From the NCBI GenBank assembly GCA_014055495.1, contig WIAG01000006.1, forward strand, positions 47,209 through 111,208: DNA of 64,000 nt. Reading direction: 5' to 3'. Origin of the DNA: Nitrospira sp. CR1.2 (lineage in GTDB: Bacteria; Nitrospirota; Nitrospiria; Nitrospirales; Nitrospiraceae). This document shows positions 53,047 to 61,952 of the stretch, in pieces. How positions within the stretch are numbered: position 1 is the stretch's first letter; every line of letters begins with the position of its first letter. The notes under the pieces were generated by a model. It ran no database searches. It was given only the letters and a program-made list of their open reading frames with translations, and was not told the origin of the DNA. The translations under genes were made by a program, and so were the position numbers.

Positions 53047-54139
53047 GATCCTCCGACTCCTCCTGTCCCACCAGCTGCTCGCCTTCAAGCGCCGCCAATT
53101 TGTCCGCGATCAGGCCGGCGCTGTATGACACGATGCCGTCCCGATCACTGCGTAATCGGTTGAACAGCTCGTTATAGGGGCGCAGGACCTCGACGTCCTT
53201 AATCTTCGCCAACGCCTCAATGGCCATCACCCGCAACGGCCTGATCGGGATGGCCTCGATGTATAATTGTGCCGGGCGTGGGTCGCCGATCAGCCCCAAC
53301 GATTTCACCGCGTACTCCTTCACCCCCGTATCCTTATCCTTCTCCAGCCGCGTCATCAGCGGTTCAACCGCGCGCACATCGCCGATCTTCCCCAGCAAAT
53401 CCGCGGCGGCTTCGCGGATGAGCCAATCGTCGTCCTCAAGGTACTCGATGAGAATCTCGACCGCCGGCCGCCCGATTCCCAGCAGATCCATCACGGTGGC
53501 CATGCGGGCCTCTTCACGTTCGCTGGCCCCTTCCACATCACGCAAGGCATTAAACGTCGCATCGATGCGTTCCCGGACCGCGCCTAACTTCTTCAGCGTC
53601 CGCACGGCGATATCGCGAACCGCCGGCGAGGCCATGGCGTCGATCAATCCGTCTGCTGAACGCGGGTCGAGCAAATGCTCGAGAATCGTCGCCGCCGTCG
53701 CCTGCGCCTCGACATCCGGATGCTTCAACATCTCACACAGGGGCGTGATCGCATTGGGGATCACACCTAGGAGCCGCCGAACGCGGTGACGCACATCCTC
53801 ATCGGGTGATTCATGAAGATTGCGCACCAACCCTGCGGCGGTCGCGTCGTCGACATTCCCGGCCATCTGCTCAAGAGCGGCAAAGGCGGCCTGCCGAACC
53901 GACTCCTCAGGATCCCGCAACACATTGACCAACGCAACCCCGGCAGCGGGGTCCTTGATGCGGGACAACATCGCCGCGGCTTCAATGCGAAGCGGGACAT
54001 CGCCGGTCTGCAAGGCCTGCGTCAACGCCTGCACCGCACGAGGACCACCGGCCAAACAAGCCGCCGTCGCCCGCATGCGCCGCCACTCCTCTTCATGGGT
54101 CAGCTCGGCAACGAGTGTGTCGATACTTTCTTTCGGCAT
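53039..54139 (-). CDS. HEAT-repeat protein (cluster gene 3)
   Basis: The 366-residue protein starts at the ATG at 54139. Eleven or so HEAT repeats include EEWRRMRATAACLAGGPRAV, ESVRQAAFAALEQMAGNVDD and WLIREAAADLLGKIGDVRAV. The end, from about residue 310, is less regular: PIRPLRVMAIEALAKIKDVE and a terminal acidic QEESEDHE. Repeat 5 region (about 185-225) contains an acidic helix VEGASEREEARMATVMDLLG instead of a repeat. Function is unknown; it overlaps the next gene by 8 bp, so the two are translationally coupled. Confidence 0.88.
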   Translation of the reverse strand: MPKESIDTLVAELTHEEEWRRMRATAACLAGGPRAVQALTQALQTGDVPLRIEAAAMLSRIKDPAAGVALVNVLRDPEESVRQAAFAALEQMAGNVDDATAAGLVRNLHESPDEDVRHRVRRLLGVIPNAITPLCEMLKHPDVEAQATAATILEHLLDPRSADGLIDAMASPAVRDIAVRTLKKLGAVRERIDATFNALRDVEGASEREEARMATVMDLLGIGRPAVEILIEYLEDDDWLIREAAADLLGKIGDVRAVEPLMTRLEKDKDTGVKEYAVKSLGLIGDPRPAQLYIEAIPIRPLRVMAIEALAKIKDVEVLRPYNELFNRLRSDRDGIVSYSAGLIADKLAALEGEQLVGQEESEDHE

Positions 54140-54182
54140 AGTCCCCGACCAGACATTGGCCCCACGAACCAAGGAATCCCCG

Positions 54183-55265
54183 CTAGACTCGCCCCGCGCG
54201 CCACCCGACGGCCGTCAGCGTTTCCCGCAGATGGTACCGCACGTTTTCATCTTGTTCTTTCGCCAGCATCGGCAAAAGAGAGGGAATCACCGTCGGGCCG
54301 AATTTCGTCAACGCCGCAGCCGCTTCAGACCGCGTAATGGTATTCCGCAATGCGATCATCAACGACGGAATCGCCACGGCATCGGCAATCATTCCCAGCG
54401 CACGAGCCGCCATGCCCATAGTGGCCATCTCGTCCGTCCATCCATCGGCACAAGGAGTGGCCGAATCTTTCGGCTCTCCAAGCGGCACCCCCTCCACCAC
54501 ACGACGCAGCAACGGCACCACGCGACGATCCCCGATATGGCCGAGGGCCTCGACAGCCAAGAGCCGGAGTCCCGGCTCCTTCATCAAGACCACCAGGTAA
54601 TCGACGGCGCGTGCATCTCGAATCGCACCGAGTGTTCTGACCACATCTTCACGGATCGCCGAATCTCGCTCATTAAATAGTGTGCGGAGCAAGGGTTCGA
54701 CAGCGTCCGGAGACTTCAGCTTGCCCAATGCCTCCACCGCATGGAGACGAACCAACCAATCCTCATGCTCCAGGGCCTCGATCAATCCGGCCACCGCAGC
54801 AGCGCCAATGGCGGCCAACGCGCCGGACGTCTCTTCACGTACGGCTTTGACCTTGTCCTGCAACAGCGGCATCAACACAGCGACAGCGCGGGCATCACCG
54901 ATTCGCCCCAAACCCTTGGCCGCATGCATGCGCACAATCCAATCGCGACTCCCCAAGGCCTGCATGAGCGGCGTCAAGACTCGCGCATCCCCCAGGGAGG
55001 CGAGAATCGCCGAAGCCGCCTCCTGCACTTGCAGGGCAGGATCCGTCAGACATCCGGCCAACGCCGGCACCGAGACGGGACCCAACGCTGTCAACGCCCC
55101 GACCGCCGCCTCGCGCACCGCACGATCCGAATCGCGCAGCGCCTTCGTCAGCGGAAGAACCGCCCGCGCATCCTTGAGGACACCCAACAGGGTCGCAGCT
55201 TCCTCTCGAATGGCCCAATCTTCATCCGACAATGCTGCGATTTGCTCACTGACCCTATCGGCCAT
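54183..55265 (-). CDS. HEAT-repeat protein (cluster gene 2)
   Basis: The 360-residue protein starts at the ATG at 55265 with GAGG six bases before. About eleven HEAT repeats begin at the N-terminus: WAIREEAATLLGVLKDARAV, RAVREAAVGALTALGPVSVP and WIVRMHAAKGLGRIGDARAV. A loop of about 20 residues (about 255-275, GVPLGEPKDSATPCADGWTD) interrupts the solenoid at repeat nine. The 43 bp to the next gene suggest an operon. No enzymatic motif is visible. Confidence 0.88.
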   Translation of the reverse strand: MADRVSEQIAALSDEDWAIREEAATLLGVLKDARAVLPLTKALRDSDRAVREAAVGALTALGPVSVPALAGCLTDPALQVQEAASAILASLGDARVLTPLMQALGSRDWIVRMHAAKGLGRIGDARAVAVLMPLLQDKVKAVREETSGALAAIGAAAVAGLIEALEHEDWLVRLHAVEALGKLKSPDAVEPLLRTLFNERDSAIREDVVRTLGAIRDARAVDYLVVLMKEPGLRLLAVEALGHIGDRRVVPLLRRVVEGVPLGEPKDSATPCADGWTDEMATMGMAARALGMIADAVAIPSLMIALRNTITRSEAAAALTKFGPTVIPSLLPMLAKEQDENVRYHLRETLTAVGWRAGRV

Positions 55266-55445
55266 GGTACCTCGGCATCCGGTGGGGCCATCGACCTTTG
55301 ATTCGAATTCGGGGGCGTGAGACCGATCAAGCAACCAGCACGCCTCACATCTTCTTTACGCAGGCAGTCCACGCATCAGCAGAAGCAACGGCTGGAACAC
55401 CGGGCACTCTCCACAAGCAGGGCCGCCGGGAGAGCTCGCCGGAGG

Positions 55446-56816
55446 TTACCGCACCGATCCCTTCGCAAAATCTCCGCTCGGACCGAAGCGCCCGATATCC
55501 CCCAAGGGCCGGTCGACTCGAAGATTGTCGGCCTGGCTGGAATCCACCGATGCTTCTTCTTCCGGAGGAGTCCACCCGAGCTGCTCCAACGTTTGCAGTA
55601 CCAGCAACCGCAGCGAATCCTTGGCTGTCAGCCGAACCGAGGCATAGGAGAGAACCCGCTCACCCTCAGCTTCAACCTCCGAGGCCTTGGGATCGTAGAG
55701 GAAAGAAATCAGCGGCTCGATAGCCGAGTCACCGATCAGCACCAACGCCGCAGCAGCCTTCTCGCGCAAGACGCCGTCTTTCAGCAGCATGATGAGGTCG
55801 GGAATCACGCGCGGATCGCGAAAATGTCCGAGCGCGGTGGCGGCAGCCTCTTTGATGAACGCGTCTTCACTCACGATGCAACCGGGAGTCGGCGTGCCCT
55901 CCTGGCGCACACCTTTCCCCTTGAGCGCCGCCAACACGGCAGGGAGGGCACGAGGATCGCCGATCATGCCGAGCGAGGCGATTGCGTGACGCTTCACCGC
56001 ACCGTCTTTCATCGCCTCCAATAACCCATCGATGGCGCGTGGATCCCCGATCATCCCTAACGCGATCGTCGCATCCTCCCGAACCGCTCGATCCGGATCT
56101 TTCAACGCCTCGATCAACGCATCGACCACACGGGGTTCACGAACCCAACTCCGACCGATTTGGTAGTCGGTCGTCATGCCTCCCAGCGCACGAGCCGCAT
56201 GACAGCGCACGACAAAATCCTTGTCCTTCATAGTCTCGAGCAGCAGATCGACCGACGGCTGGCCGATGGCGACCAATGCGATGCCGGCGGTTTCACGAAC
56301 GATCTTGGACGAATCCCGGAACAACTTCAGCAACACGGGCACCGCCTTCGCGTCGCCGATTTTTCCCAGCGCTTCCGCCGCGGCGCTCTTCACCGCGCCG
56401 TCGCGATCCCGGCAGGCAAACATCAACCCGTCGAGAGCCCGCGTATTGCGCAGGTCGCCACAGGCTTTTGCGGCATGCTCCCGTACGCGCCACCGTTCGT
56501 CTTTCAATGCCGTGAGCAGGCGATCCAATTGGCCCGCCCCCAGCGACACGACCGCTGCCACCGCTTCGTTGCGGACTTCCATGATCGGATCGTTGAACAG
56601 AGCAATCAGGGCCTCAATGGCCTTGGGGCCGCCGATCTTCGCTACGCCCCAGCCGGCGCGCGTCCGCACGGACCAGTATTCGTCGCCACAGGCGCCAATC
56701 AACGCGTCCAACGTCGTCGGATCGGCCAACTCTGCGAGCGATTTTGCGGCCTCCTCACGGGTCGCATCGTCCGGATCTTCGAGGGAATCCAACAGATCAT
56801 CGAGTGCCTGTGCCAT
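55446..56816 (-). CDS. HEAT-repeat protein (cluster gene 1)
   Basis: The 456-residue protein, the largest of the set, starts at the ATG at 56816 (GAGGTGG upstream), overlapping the preceding secreted gene by 20 bp. About thirteen HEAT repeats run from residue 5 to 410, such as YWSVRTRAGWGVAKIGGPKA, WRVREHAAKACGDLRNTRAL and FVVRCHAARALGGMTTDYQI. Two loops interrupt the array: TDYQIGRSWVREPR (about 225) and GKGVRQEGTPTPGCIVSED (about 310). The last 50 residues are disordered. The gene is followed by a 180-bp gap before cluster gene 2. Confidence 0.88.
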   Translation of the reverse strand: MAQALDDLLDSLEDPDDATREEAAKSLAELADPTTLDALIGACGDEYWSVRTRAGWGVAKIGGPKAIEALIALFNDPIMEVRNEAVAAVVSLGAGQLDRLLTALKDERWRVREHAAKACGDLRNTRALDGLMFACRDRDGAVKSAAAEALGKIGDAKAVPVLLKLFRDSSKIVRETAGIALVAIGQPSVDLLLETMKDKDFVVRCHAARALGGMTTDYQIGRSWVREPRVVDALIEALKDPDRAVREDATIALGMIGDPRAIDGLLEAMKDGAVKRHAIASLGMIGDPRALPAVLAALKGKGVRQEGTPTPGCIVSEDAFIKEAAATALGHFRDPRVIPDLIMLLKDGVLREKAAAALVLIGDSAIEPLISFLYDPKASEVEAEGERVLSYASVRLTAKDSLRLLVLQTLEQLGWTPPEEEASVDSSQADNLRVDRPLGDIGRFGPSGDFAKGSVR

Positions 56817-57282
56817 CACCCACCTCACTATTCCCGTAATAGGCATCACGTTGACCGCCGTGGGGATAGGTTCGCTTGCACCGTACCACCAGGGTCTGCG
56901 TCCCGCGGCCCTCCACACATTGATCGAGTGACTTGGAGAATTCCAATTTCCCGTCCAAACTCACCGTGAAGGGGAAGTCGAAGGTAAAACTGATGAACTT
57001 GTATTGTCCCGGCTTCAGCTTCAGCTCACGCGTTTCCGTCGTGCGATAGGCATCCGAGGTTTCGGGATCCAGCACCCACAGGGGGGGTGTGATACCAGGT
57101 ACCTGCCACCACGATTGCGGCACCAGCGGAGTCGGGTCGATCGTAATCACATGCTCCTTCGTATACGCAGGCGGAGGGCCGGCCGCCGGAAGCCGCTCCG
57201 CGTATCCCGCTACACAGGTCATGATCACGGACAACATGAGCGCCGACCGCCCGATGAAAGATCTCTGTGACGCTATATACAT
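56797..57282 (-). CDS. secreted protein of unknown function at head of the HEAT cluster
   Basis: The 161-residue protein has a signal segment (residues about 10-30, ALMLSVIMTCVAGYAERLPA) with a Cys that is not in a clear lipobox. The mature part is beta-rich: HVITIDPTPLVPQSWWQVPG, TPPLWVLDPETSDAYRTT, ELKLKPGQYKFISFTFDFPF and TVSLDGKLEFSKSLDQCVEG. Two further cysteines lie near the end (DQCVEG, VVRCKR). No family is recognised; the strand pattern suggests an immunoglobulin-like or beta-sandwich domain. The stop overlaps the first HEAT gene start region by 20 bp. Confidence 0.75.
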   Translation of the reverse strand: MYIASQRSFIGRSALMLSVIMTCVAGYAERLPAAGPPPAYTKEHVITIDPTPLVPQSWWQVPGITPPLWVLDPETSDAYRTTETRELKLKPGQYKFISFTFDFPFTVSLDGKLEFSKSLDQCVEGRGTQTLVVRCKRTYPHGGQRDAYYGNSEVGDGTGTR

Positions 57283-57292
57283 CGGTCCTCTA

Positions 57293-58342
57293 TTATTGTA
57301 GGAGTGGGCTGACAGGAGCCGCCATGAACACCGCTTTGAAAATCTCTTCGACGGGATGGCTCTCCCATTCAGTGTACGTCGTCAGCCCGAGCGCGCGCAT
57401 GACAGTCGCGCCGGTATCCATAATCGACACAGGCTGACGGATGGCATAACCGGATTTAATGCCAACTCCGGAGGCGATCCAGGGCACCACCGGGATGGCA
57501 GCCGTCTGGTCGGCGGATACTTCACCGGAAGAGAACTGCGTTTCCCCGAAGGCGCTCAGCGAGGTGGCAAAGACCGTCGTCCGTTTCATCAGGCCAAGTT
57601 CACGATACAAATCCAGCACCGTACCCATCGCCTTATCAACGGCCTTCAATGCATCCTTGTATGCGACCGATTTCCATCCCTGGGCCTCGCCAACGCGGCC
57701 GGGAGCCGGTAAATGAACGACCAGGAGATGCGGCAATGAGGGAATGGCATGACCATACCCGGACCCGCTCGTGGCCTTTTTGAAATAATCCCGCACGTAG
57801 CCAACCAACCGATCGGGGCTGCACTCGGCCCTGAGGGGCCCGCACATTTGGTAGTCCGTGTACGGTTCCGGCTTGGCGAGCTGATACAGGGACTCATCCA
57901 TATAGAAAATGGCACTGTCCCGGCCTCCACTCAAATCCAGATAGTCGAACACGGTCGGCGCGCGTGGATATCCACGACTGAATTCAAAGACGTTCCAGGT
58001 GATGCCGTGCTTCGCAACCGGCATCCCCGTCACCAACGAGGCCATTGTGGGCAATCGACGCGCAGGCGCAACGGCCGTGGCCGACCAGGTGACGGCCCCG
58101 TCCTTTACGAGAGACGACAAGACCGGCATCGCTCCGCTTTTCAACGATTCTTGGCCGAACCCTTCCAGCACAAACAACACGACATGTTCGGTTGTCGCTT
58201 CGGACGCTGAAGGTGGAACATTCCCACCTCCACGCGCGGCCGCAGGCATGGAAGACGTCGCACAGAACAGGAGTGTCACGCCCAGAAAAAGGGCCATACG
58301 GAACGGGACCGCAGTAACAAAAAACGTGCGGATATCACTCAT
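57293..58342 (-). CDS. exported alkaline-phosphatase-superfamily protein lacking expected metal ligands
   Basis: The 349-residue protein starts at the ATG at 58342 (GTGAGG upstream), followed by a signal peptide to about residue 36. The fold matches phosphodiesterase/sulfatase-type proteins: HVVLFVLEGFGQESL, then LPTMASLVTGMPVAKHGITW and PHLLVVHLPAPGRVGE. TTVFATSLSAFGETQ and VPWIASGVGIKSGY come later. Compared with active members (IDGL, D..G..H, SDHG), the first Asp reads Glu, the middle Asp/His are Pro-Ala-Pro, and the SDHG His-Asp pair is absent; only the LPT nucleophile position remains. It is probably a non-catalytic binding protein. It lies 10 bp upstream of the secreted 57282 gene. Confidence 0.8.
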   Translation of the reverse strand: MSDIRTFFVTAVPFRMALFLGVTLLFCATSSMPAAARGGGNVPPSASEATTEHVVLFVLEGFGQESLKSGAMPVLSSLVKDGAVTWSATAVAPARRLPTMASLVTGMPVAKHGITWNVFEFSRGYPRAPTVFDYLDLSGGRDSAIFYMDESLYQLAKPEPYTDYQMCGPLRAECSPDRLVGYVRDYFKKATSGSGYGHAIPSLPHLLVVHLPAPGRVGEAQGWKSVAYKDALKAVDKAMGTVLDLYRELGLMKRTTVFATSLSAFGETQFSSGEVSADQTAAIPVVPWIASGVGIKSGYAIRQPVSIMDTGATVMRALGLTTYTEWESHPVEEIFKAVFMAAPVSPLLQ

Positions 58343-58531
58343 GAGTTGCCTCACCACAGAATCGTGTAAAATGCGAAGAGAAGGTACCTTAGCACGCTGT
58401 TTTCCGGGAAGGCAAGGCGCGAACCACGCCTCTCATAGCGCTCAAACAGGATCGATGCTATTCTGAACCGGACGGCAAAACGCTCCCCAAAATCCACGCA
58501 TCGGCAGACACCAGAGCAGCGGTGCGAATCC

Positions 58532-59677
58532 ATGATCGACGACCGGCAACATCCCGCTCCGCGCCTCTCGACACGCAAATTCCACCAGGAATTCGGGATC
58601 TCCTCACTTCGCGGCCTCACTGCGCTCAGCATGGTCCTCTCGATCGCCTGGCCCATTTCCGCCCATGCCGACATTCGAGTGGTGAAGGCTTCGGGGGAGC
58701 ATCGCATGACCGATCGGGAATCGAGGGTGGATGCCATCCGGCTTGCCGGTGAACAGGCGAAGAAAGAGGCATTGGAACAGGTAGCCTCCTATCTCGAGAG
58801 CGTCACGGTCGTGCGAGACCTGGATGTCACCCGGGACGAACTGCGCAGTTACACAGCCGGAATGGTGCTGGTGCTCGATCAACAGGTCGACACCAGACTG
58901 GACGGAGACGTCGTGGTGATCCGCGTCGACCTCAAGACACAAGTGGACACCGACCAGGTCGCTCAGGCGCTCGCAACTCTGAGGCAACAAGAGATCGTCC
59001 GTGAAGAATTGCTGGCCTTGAAGGCGGATGTCGATCACCTCCAACAGCAGTTGGGCGACGCCAACCGAGCTCTGGCGCAGGCGCACTCACCTGAACAGAG
59101 CCGACAGCTGACTCGACAGCGCGCCGACTTGCTGAATCAGGTCGAGTCGAACGCGATGGTGGCACAAGCCTGGACCGATTGGCTGTTGATCGCCCCCTAT
59201 GTGCAGCCCTCCCCAGCGGCGGGCCTCGCCCATGTCCACGCCCTCCTCGGCCTTGCCGGCCGGCTCAACCCTGACAATCCCCACCTTGCCCTCGCACAGC
59301 AGACGGTGGCAGCGAACACTACGCCTGCCCACCCTCAACCGCGACAACCGCCCGCACCCCATACCGTTCCCTTTCTGCCCGGCTACTACGTGGTCCCGCA
59401 GCCACCGGCCTCGCCCGGCACCACCCCGCCCCCTGCAGGCCGCGGGATGATGCCGAGCTATCGGCAGGTCCCGGCACCGGACAGTCAGCCCGGTCCACCG
59501 ACGTTGCACACCTATCGCGCCGGCGGCGACTCCGGGGCATCGAGCGGGTCGCCGCCACAGGGGGCCATCACTCGAGGGATTCACCCTCCGCGTCCTCGAC
59601 AGGCTCCACAGAGTGATCCTCCCGGTCTGGTTCCGCCAAACAGTGCCCCCCGCAGCCACTACCAGGGAGCGCCATGA
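58532..59677 (+). CDS. exported LPP20/FlgT-like domain protein
   Basis: The 381-residue protein has a long N-region and a signal ending in SAHA around residue 47. An LPP20/FlgT-N-like domain of about 95 residues follows: IRVVKASGEHRMTDRESRVD, AIRLAGEQAKKEALEQVASY, LDVTRDELRSYTAG and VVVIRVDLKTQVD. After a coiled coil (about 155-205) comes a Pro/Gly/Gln-rich C-terminal tail of roughly 120 residues without cysteine. Function is unknown; such domains occur in flagellar or outer-membrane accessory proteins. It is divergent from the pseudophosphatase gene and overlaps the next gene. Confidence 0.75.
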   Translation: MIDDRQHPAPRLSTRKFHQEFGISSLRGLTALSMVLSIAWPISAHADIRVVKASGEHRMTDRESRVDAIRLAGEQAKKEALEQVASYLESVTVVRDLDVTRDELRSYTAGMVLVLDQQVDTRLDGDVVVIRVDLKTQVDTDQVAQALATLRQQEIVREELLALKADVDHLQQQLGDANRALAQAHSPEQSRQLTRQRADLLNQVESNAMVAQAWTDWLLIAPYVQPSPAAGLAHVHALLGLAGRLNPDNPHLALAQQTVAANTTPAHPQPRQPPAPHTVPFLPGYYVVPQPPASPGTTPPPAGRGMMPSYRQVPAPDSQPGPPTLHTYRAGGDSGASSGSPPQGAITRGIHPPRPRQAPQSDPPGLVPPNSAPRSHYQGAP

Positions 59678-60213
59678 CGATGTCCGCGACACCGCTGTTC
59701 CTCTCTCCAGGAAGATGCGTCCTTTGCGCCCTCGTGATCACCGCGCCTGCGCTGGCTGCGGACCCCGCCTCCGAGGTCCGCAGCCATGCCGACCAGACGT
59801 TCCGCCAGCTGCACACTGGAGCGCAGAGCCTTGCGCCCGAACAACAGCATCGGCCGCAACCTCCAGCCGCGCAAGCCTATGATGCCGATCGCTTTCTGGT
59901 CGGGCAGGGCCAAGGTGATTTGAGTAAAGGCCCCTTGGTCTGTCAGCGCGTGTCGGAATTGGCCGCGCGGGCCGACATCGCGAAACAAATTCGCGTGCAG
60001 GTCAAGGAACATGCGATCGATCGTCTGCGCGAACGGACCGGTCACGAAACCGAACAGGACATCGAAGTCGTGCGCGAGGAAATCGTCCAGGAATACCTGC
60101 AGGGCGTCACCATTGTGGAACGCCGCAAGGATGACGGGACCAACACCTGCTCTGCGGTGGCCGTCATGCCGAAAAGCAAGCTCCCGGCTCCCGTCGTCGC
60201 CGAACCGCGATGA
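59674..60213 (+). CDS. exported LPP20-like domain protein, second gene of pair
   Basis: The 179-residue protein starts at the ATG at 59674, overlapping the previous stop (ATGA), with GGGAG upstream. The signal peptide runs to about residue 28 (APALA/ADPAS). A Gln/Pro-rich linker precedes an LPP20-like alpha/beta domain with FLVGQGQGDLSKGPLVCQRV, ELAARADIAKQIRVQVKEHA and YLQGVTIVERRKDDGT. Two cysteines (VCQRV, NTCSAV) may pair. It resembles the domain of the upstream protein and is coupled to it. No named family is assigned. Confidence 0.72.
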   Translation: MTMSATPLFLSPGRCVLCALVITAPALAADPASEVRSHADQTFRQLHTGAQSLAPEQQHRPQPPAAQAYDADRFLVGQGQGDLSKGPLVCQRVSELAARADIAKQIRVQVKEHAIDRLRERTGHETEQDIEVVREEIVQEYLQGVTIVERRKDDGTNTCSAVAVMPKSKLPAPVVAEPR

Positions 60214-60332
60214 CTTCCGACTCGCCCGCACGCCGCTAGCCCGCATTATTCATGACGGTTCGTCGCGAAATCGCGCAGTCGCCAGGCCCTCCATTGAACT
60301 TCAGGTCGTATTTCGGGTAAGACAGTCGTCCC

Positions 60333-61586
60333 ATGCCTGTCGAGAATAATTTTCAACACGATGAACTCTCGCGAAAGAACCCCGGCGAGCGCCTGACGTA
60401 TGCCGAGTGGACGCCTCCACCCGATATCGGATCGCCTTCATGGCAGGCTGCCATGGGGGACATCGGACACAAGTTGTCGAAAGTCGGGGTTCGCGTCATC
60501 CTCTTCCTTCATGGCGCCATCCCAGGGACGGACATCTTCGGGCTGGGGCGACTCGATGAAGTGGGGGGCCTCAAGCGCGGATACTCACGCGGGATTTCCG
60601 GCCTCGATTCGCTGCTCTCCTTCATGCGGGAAGGCACGAACGGCATCACGCCGCTCCCCGGCGGCCTCAAGCCGCCGCTGCCGAACGACGACGCCACGAA
60701 AAGTCTACTCGACAGCCAAATCGGCGACGCCGGTAATTTCACCACTCACACGGTTGAACAGTGCAGCAAGGCCCTGAACCAACAGGTTGTGAAACCGATT
60801 CTCTGCCTTCGGGACCTGTGGTCCAGTGAGCACCATCACCTGGGGCGCGCCCTGGCTGCGTGCCGACTGCTGGATCGACTCCGCGCCCTCGTGGCCGAGC
60901 ACCATCTCGGAGCCGGTGATCGTATCCTCGTCGAAGCCCACGGCCAGGCCGGACTCGTGCTTGCGCTGGCGTCCAATCTGCTCTGCCCGTCACCGATCAC
61001 GGGACGAAAGACGTTCTTCGAATTGCTCCTTACCGCACAGCCGCAAGGTCCGGACGCGCTGGCCATTCACCGCATCGATCCAATGCTGAGCCAAGGTACC
61101 TTACTCAATGGGGCCGCGCTCGACATCGTCACCTTCGGCACGCCCGTGCGTTACGGATGGGACCCCTCCGGCATCGGGAAGTTGCTCCATATCGTCAACC
61201 ACCGCAATTTGCGCACAGACGGGAAGACCTGGCTCTCCAAAATGGAGCTGCCGCAGATCTCTGTTGAAATGCCGATTGCTTGGGGCGGCGACTACGTACA
61301 GGAACTTGCCGTGGCCGGCAGTGATGCGCTGCCCGCTGAGAGTGCCAAAGCAGCCAATAAAGCCGTGTGGGAATTGCTGGAACCGTACGATGGGTTTGAA
61401 CGCTGGGTGGAATGCGCGCGCCGCGCCGGACGTTTCCCGAGCGAAGGCCAGTGCCTGCTCGTGGATTACAAAGACTGCACCAGTTCTACCAACGTCCGCG
61501 ACCATTACTACGGCCACGCTGCCTACACCCGCACCAACGCGATGCTCTTCAACTTCACTCAGATCGTTGGGCGGCTGTATTCATAA
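60333..61586 (+). CDS. alpha/beta-hydrolase-like protein without nucleophile serine
   Basis: The 417-residue protein has an HG oxyanion-type strand VILFLHGAIPGTDIFGLG (about residue 55). The nucleophile-elbow position reads ILVEAHGQAGLVLALASNLL (about 205), where lipases have GHSXGG, so the Ser is Gly. A late NHRN and DHYYGHAAYTRTNAMLFNF (about 385-405) occur where the catalytic His region would fall. No signal peptide. Function unknown; possibly a non-catalytic relative of lipases. The last bases of its coding sequence (from 61574) are duplicated 900 bp downstream. Confidence 0.65.
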   Translation: MPVENNFQHDELSRKNPGERLTYAEWTPPPDIGSPSWQAAMGDIGHKLSKVGVRVILFLHGAIPGTDIFGLGRLDEVGGLKRGYSRGISGLDSLLSFMREGTNGITPLPGGLKPPLPNDDATKSLLDSQIGDAGNFTTHTVEQCSKALNQQVVKPILCLRDLWSSEHHHLGRALAACRLLDRLRALVAEHHLGAGDRILVEAHGQAGLVLALASNLLCPSPITGRKTFFELLLTAQPQGPDALAIHRIDPMLSQGTLLNGAALDIVTFGTPVRYGWDPSGIGKLLHIVNHRNLRTDGKTWLSKMELPQISVEMPIAWGGDYVQELAVAGSDALPAESAKAANKAVWELLEPYDGFERWVECARRAGRFPSEGQCLLVDYKDCTSSTNVRDHYYGHAAYTRTNAMLFNFTQIVGRLYS

Positions 61587-61696
61587 TCCTGAACGCTGAC
61601 CACGTCCGGGTTTGGTGATCTCCTATCAATGTCCGCAACACTCCTTCTACGAGAGAGACCAGGGGCAGAGCGCGCCTTCCTGCTTGCTCCCGACCG
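61574..61696 (+). repeat. left copy of a degenerate direct duplication
   Basis: The segment contains GCTGTATTCATA at its start (the 3' end of the 60333 gene), CTATCAATGT in the middle and GCTTGCTCCCGACCG at its end. The same blocks recur in order at 62480-62565 with deletions. The two copies bracket the nucleotidyltransferase pair. Confidence 0.65.
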
Positions 61697-61748
61697 GATC
61701 GTCGAGTAGACTCATCTTCATCGTCCGCGCTTCCTCGGAGTCCGGGTT

Positions 61749-61952
61749 ATGTCACCGTCGTCCCCATCCCCAGACAACATACGTATTGCCGATAATTTGC
61801 GCCGCACGGTCGAGCTGACGGAGTTGGGGCTGGCCTTGCGTCAGGCCGTGATCGAGCAGCGGAATGAGCCGGGCGCGAGTGAGGGGATCGCGCAAGTCAT
61901 GCACGAAATTAGACTGGCCAAAGAGCAGGCATGGCAGCAGAGCCAATCCTAG
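61749..61952 (+). CDS. small helical protein paired with nucleotidyltransferase
   Basis: The 67-residue protein starts at the ATG at 61749 with GGAG upstream. It is predicted to be largely helical: NIRIADNLRRTVELTELGLA and EGIAQVMHEIRLAKEQAWQQ. No DNA-binding motif is clear. It overlaps the nucleotidyltransferase gene by 22 bp. The arrangement of a small protein followed by a nucleotidyltransferase suggests a two-gene toxin-antitoxin-like module, but this is an inference from order alone. Confidence 0.65.
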   Translation: MSPSSPSPDNIRIADNLRRTVELTELGLALRQAVIEQRNEPGASEGIAQVMHEIRLAKEQAWQQSQS

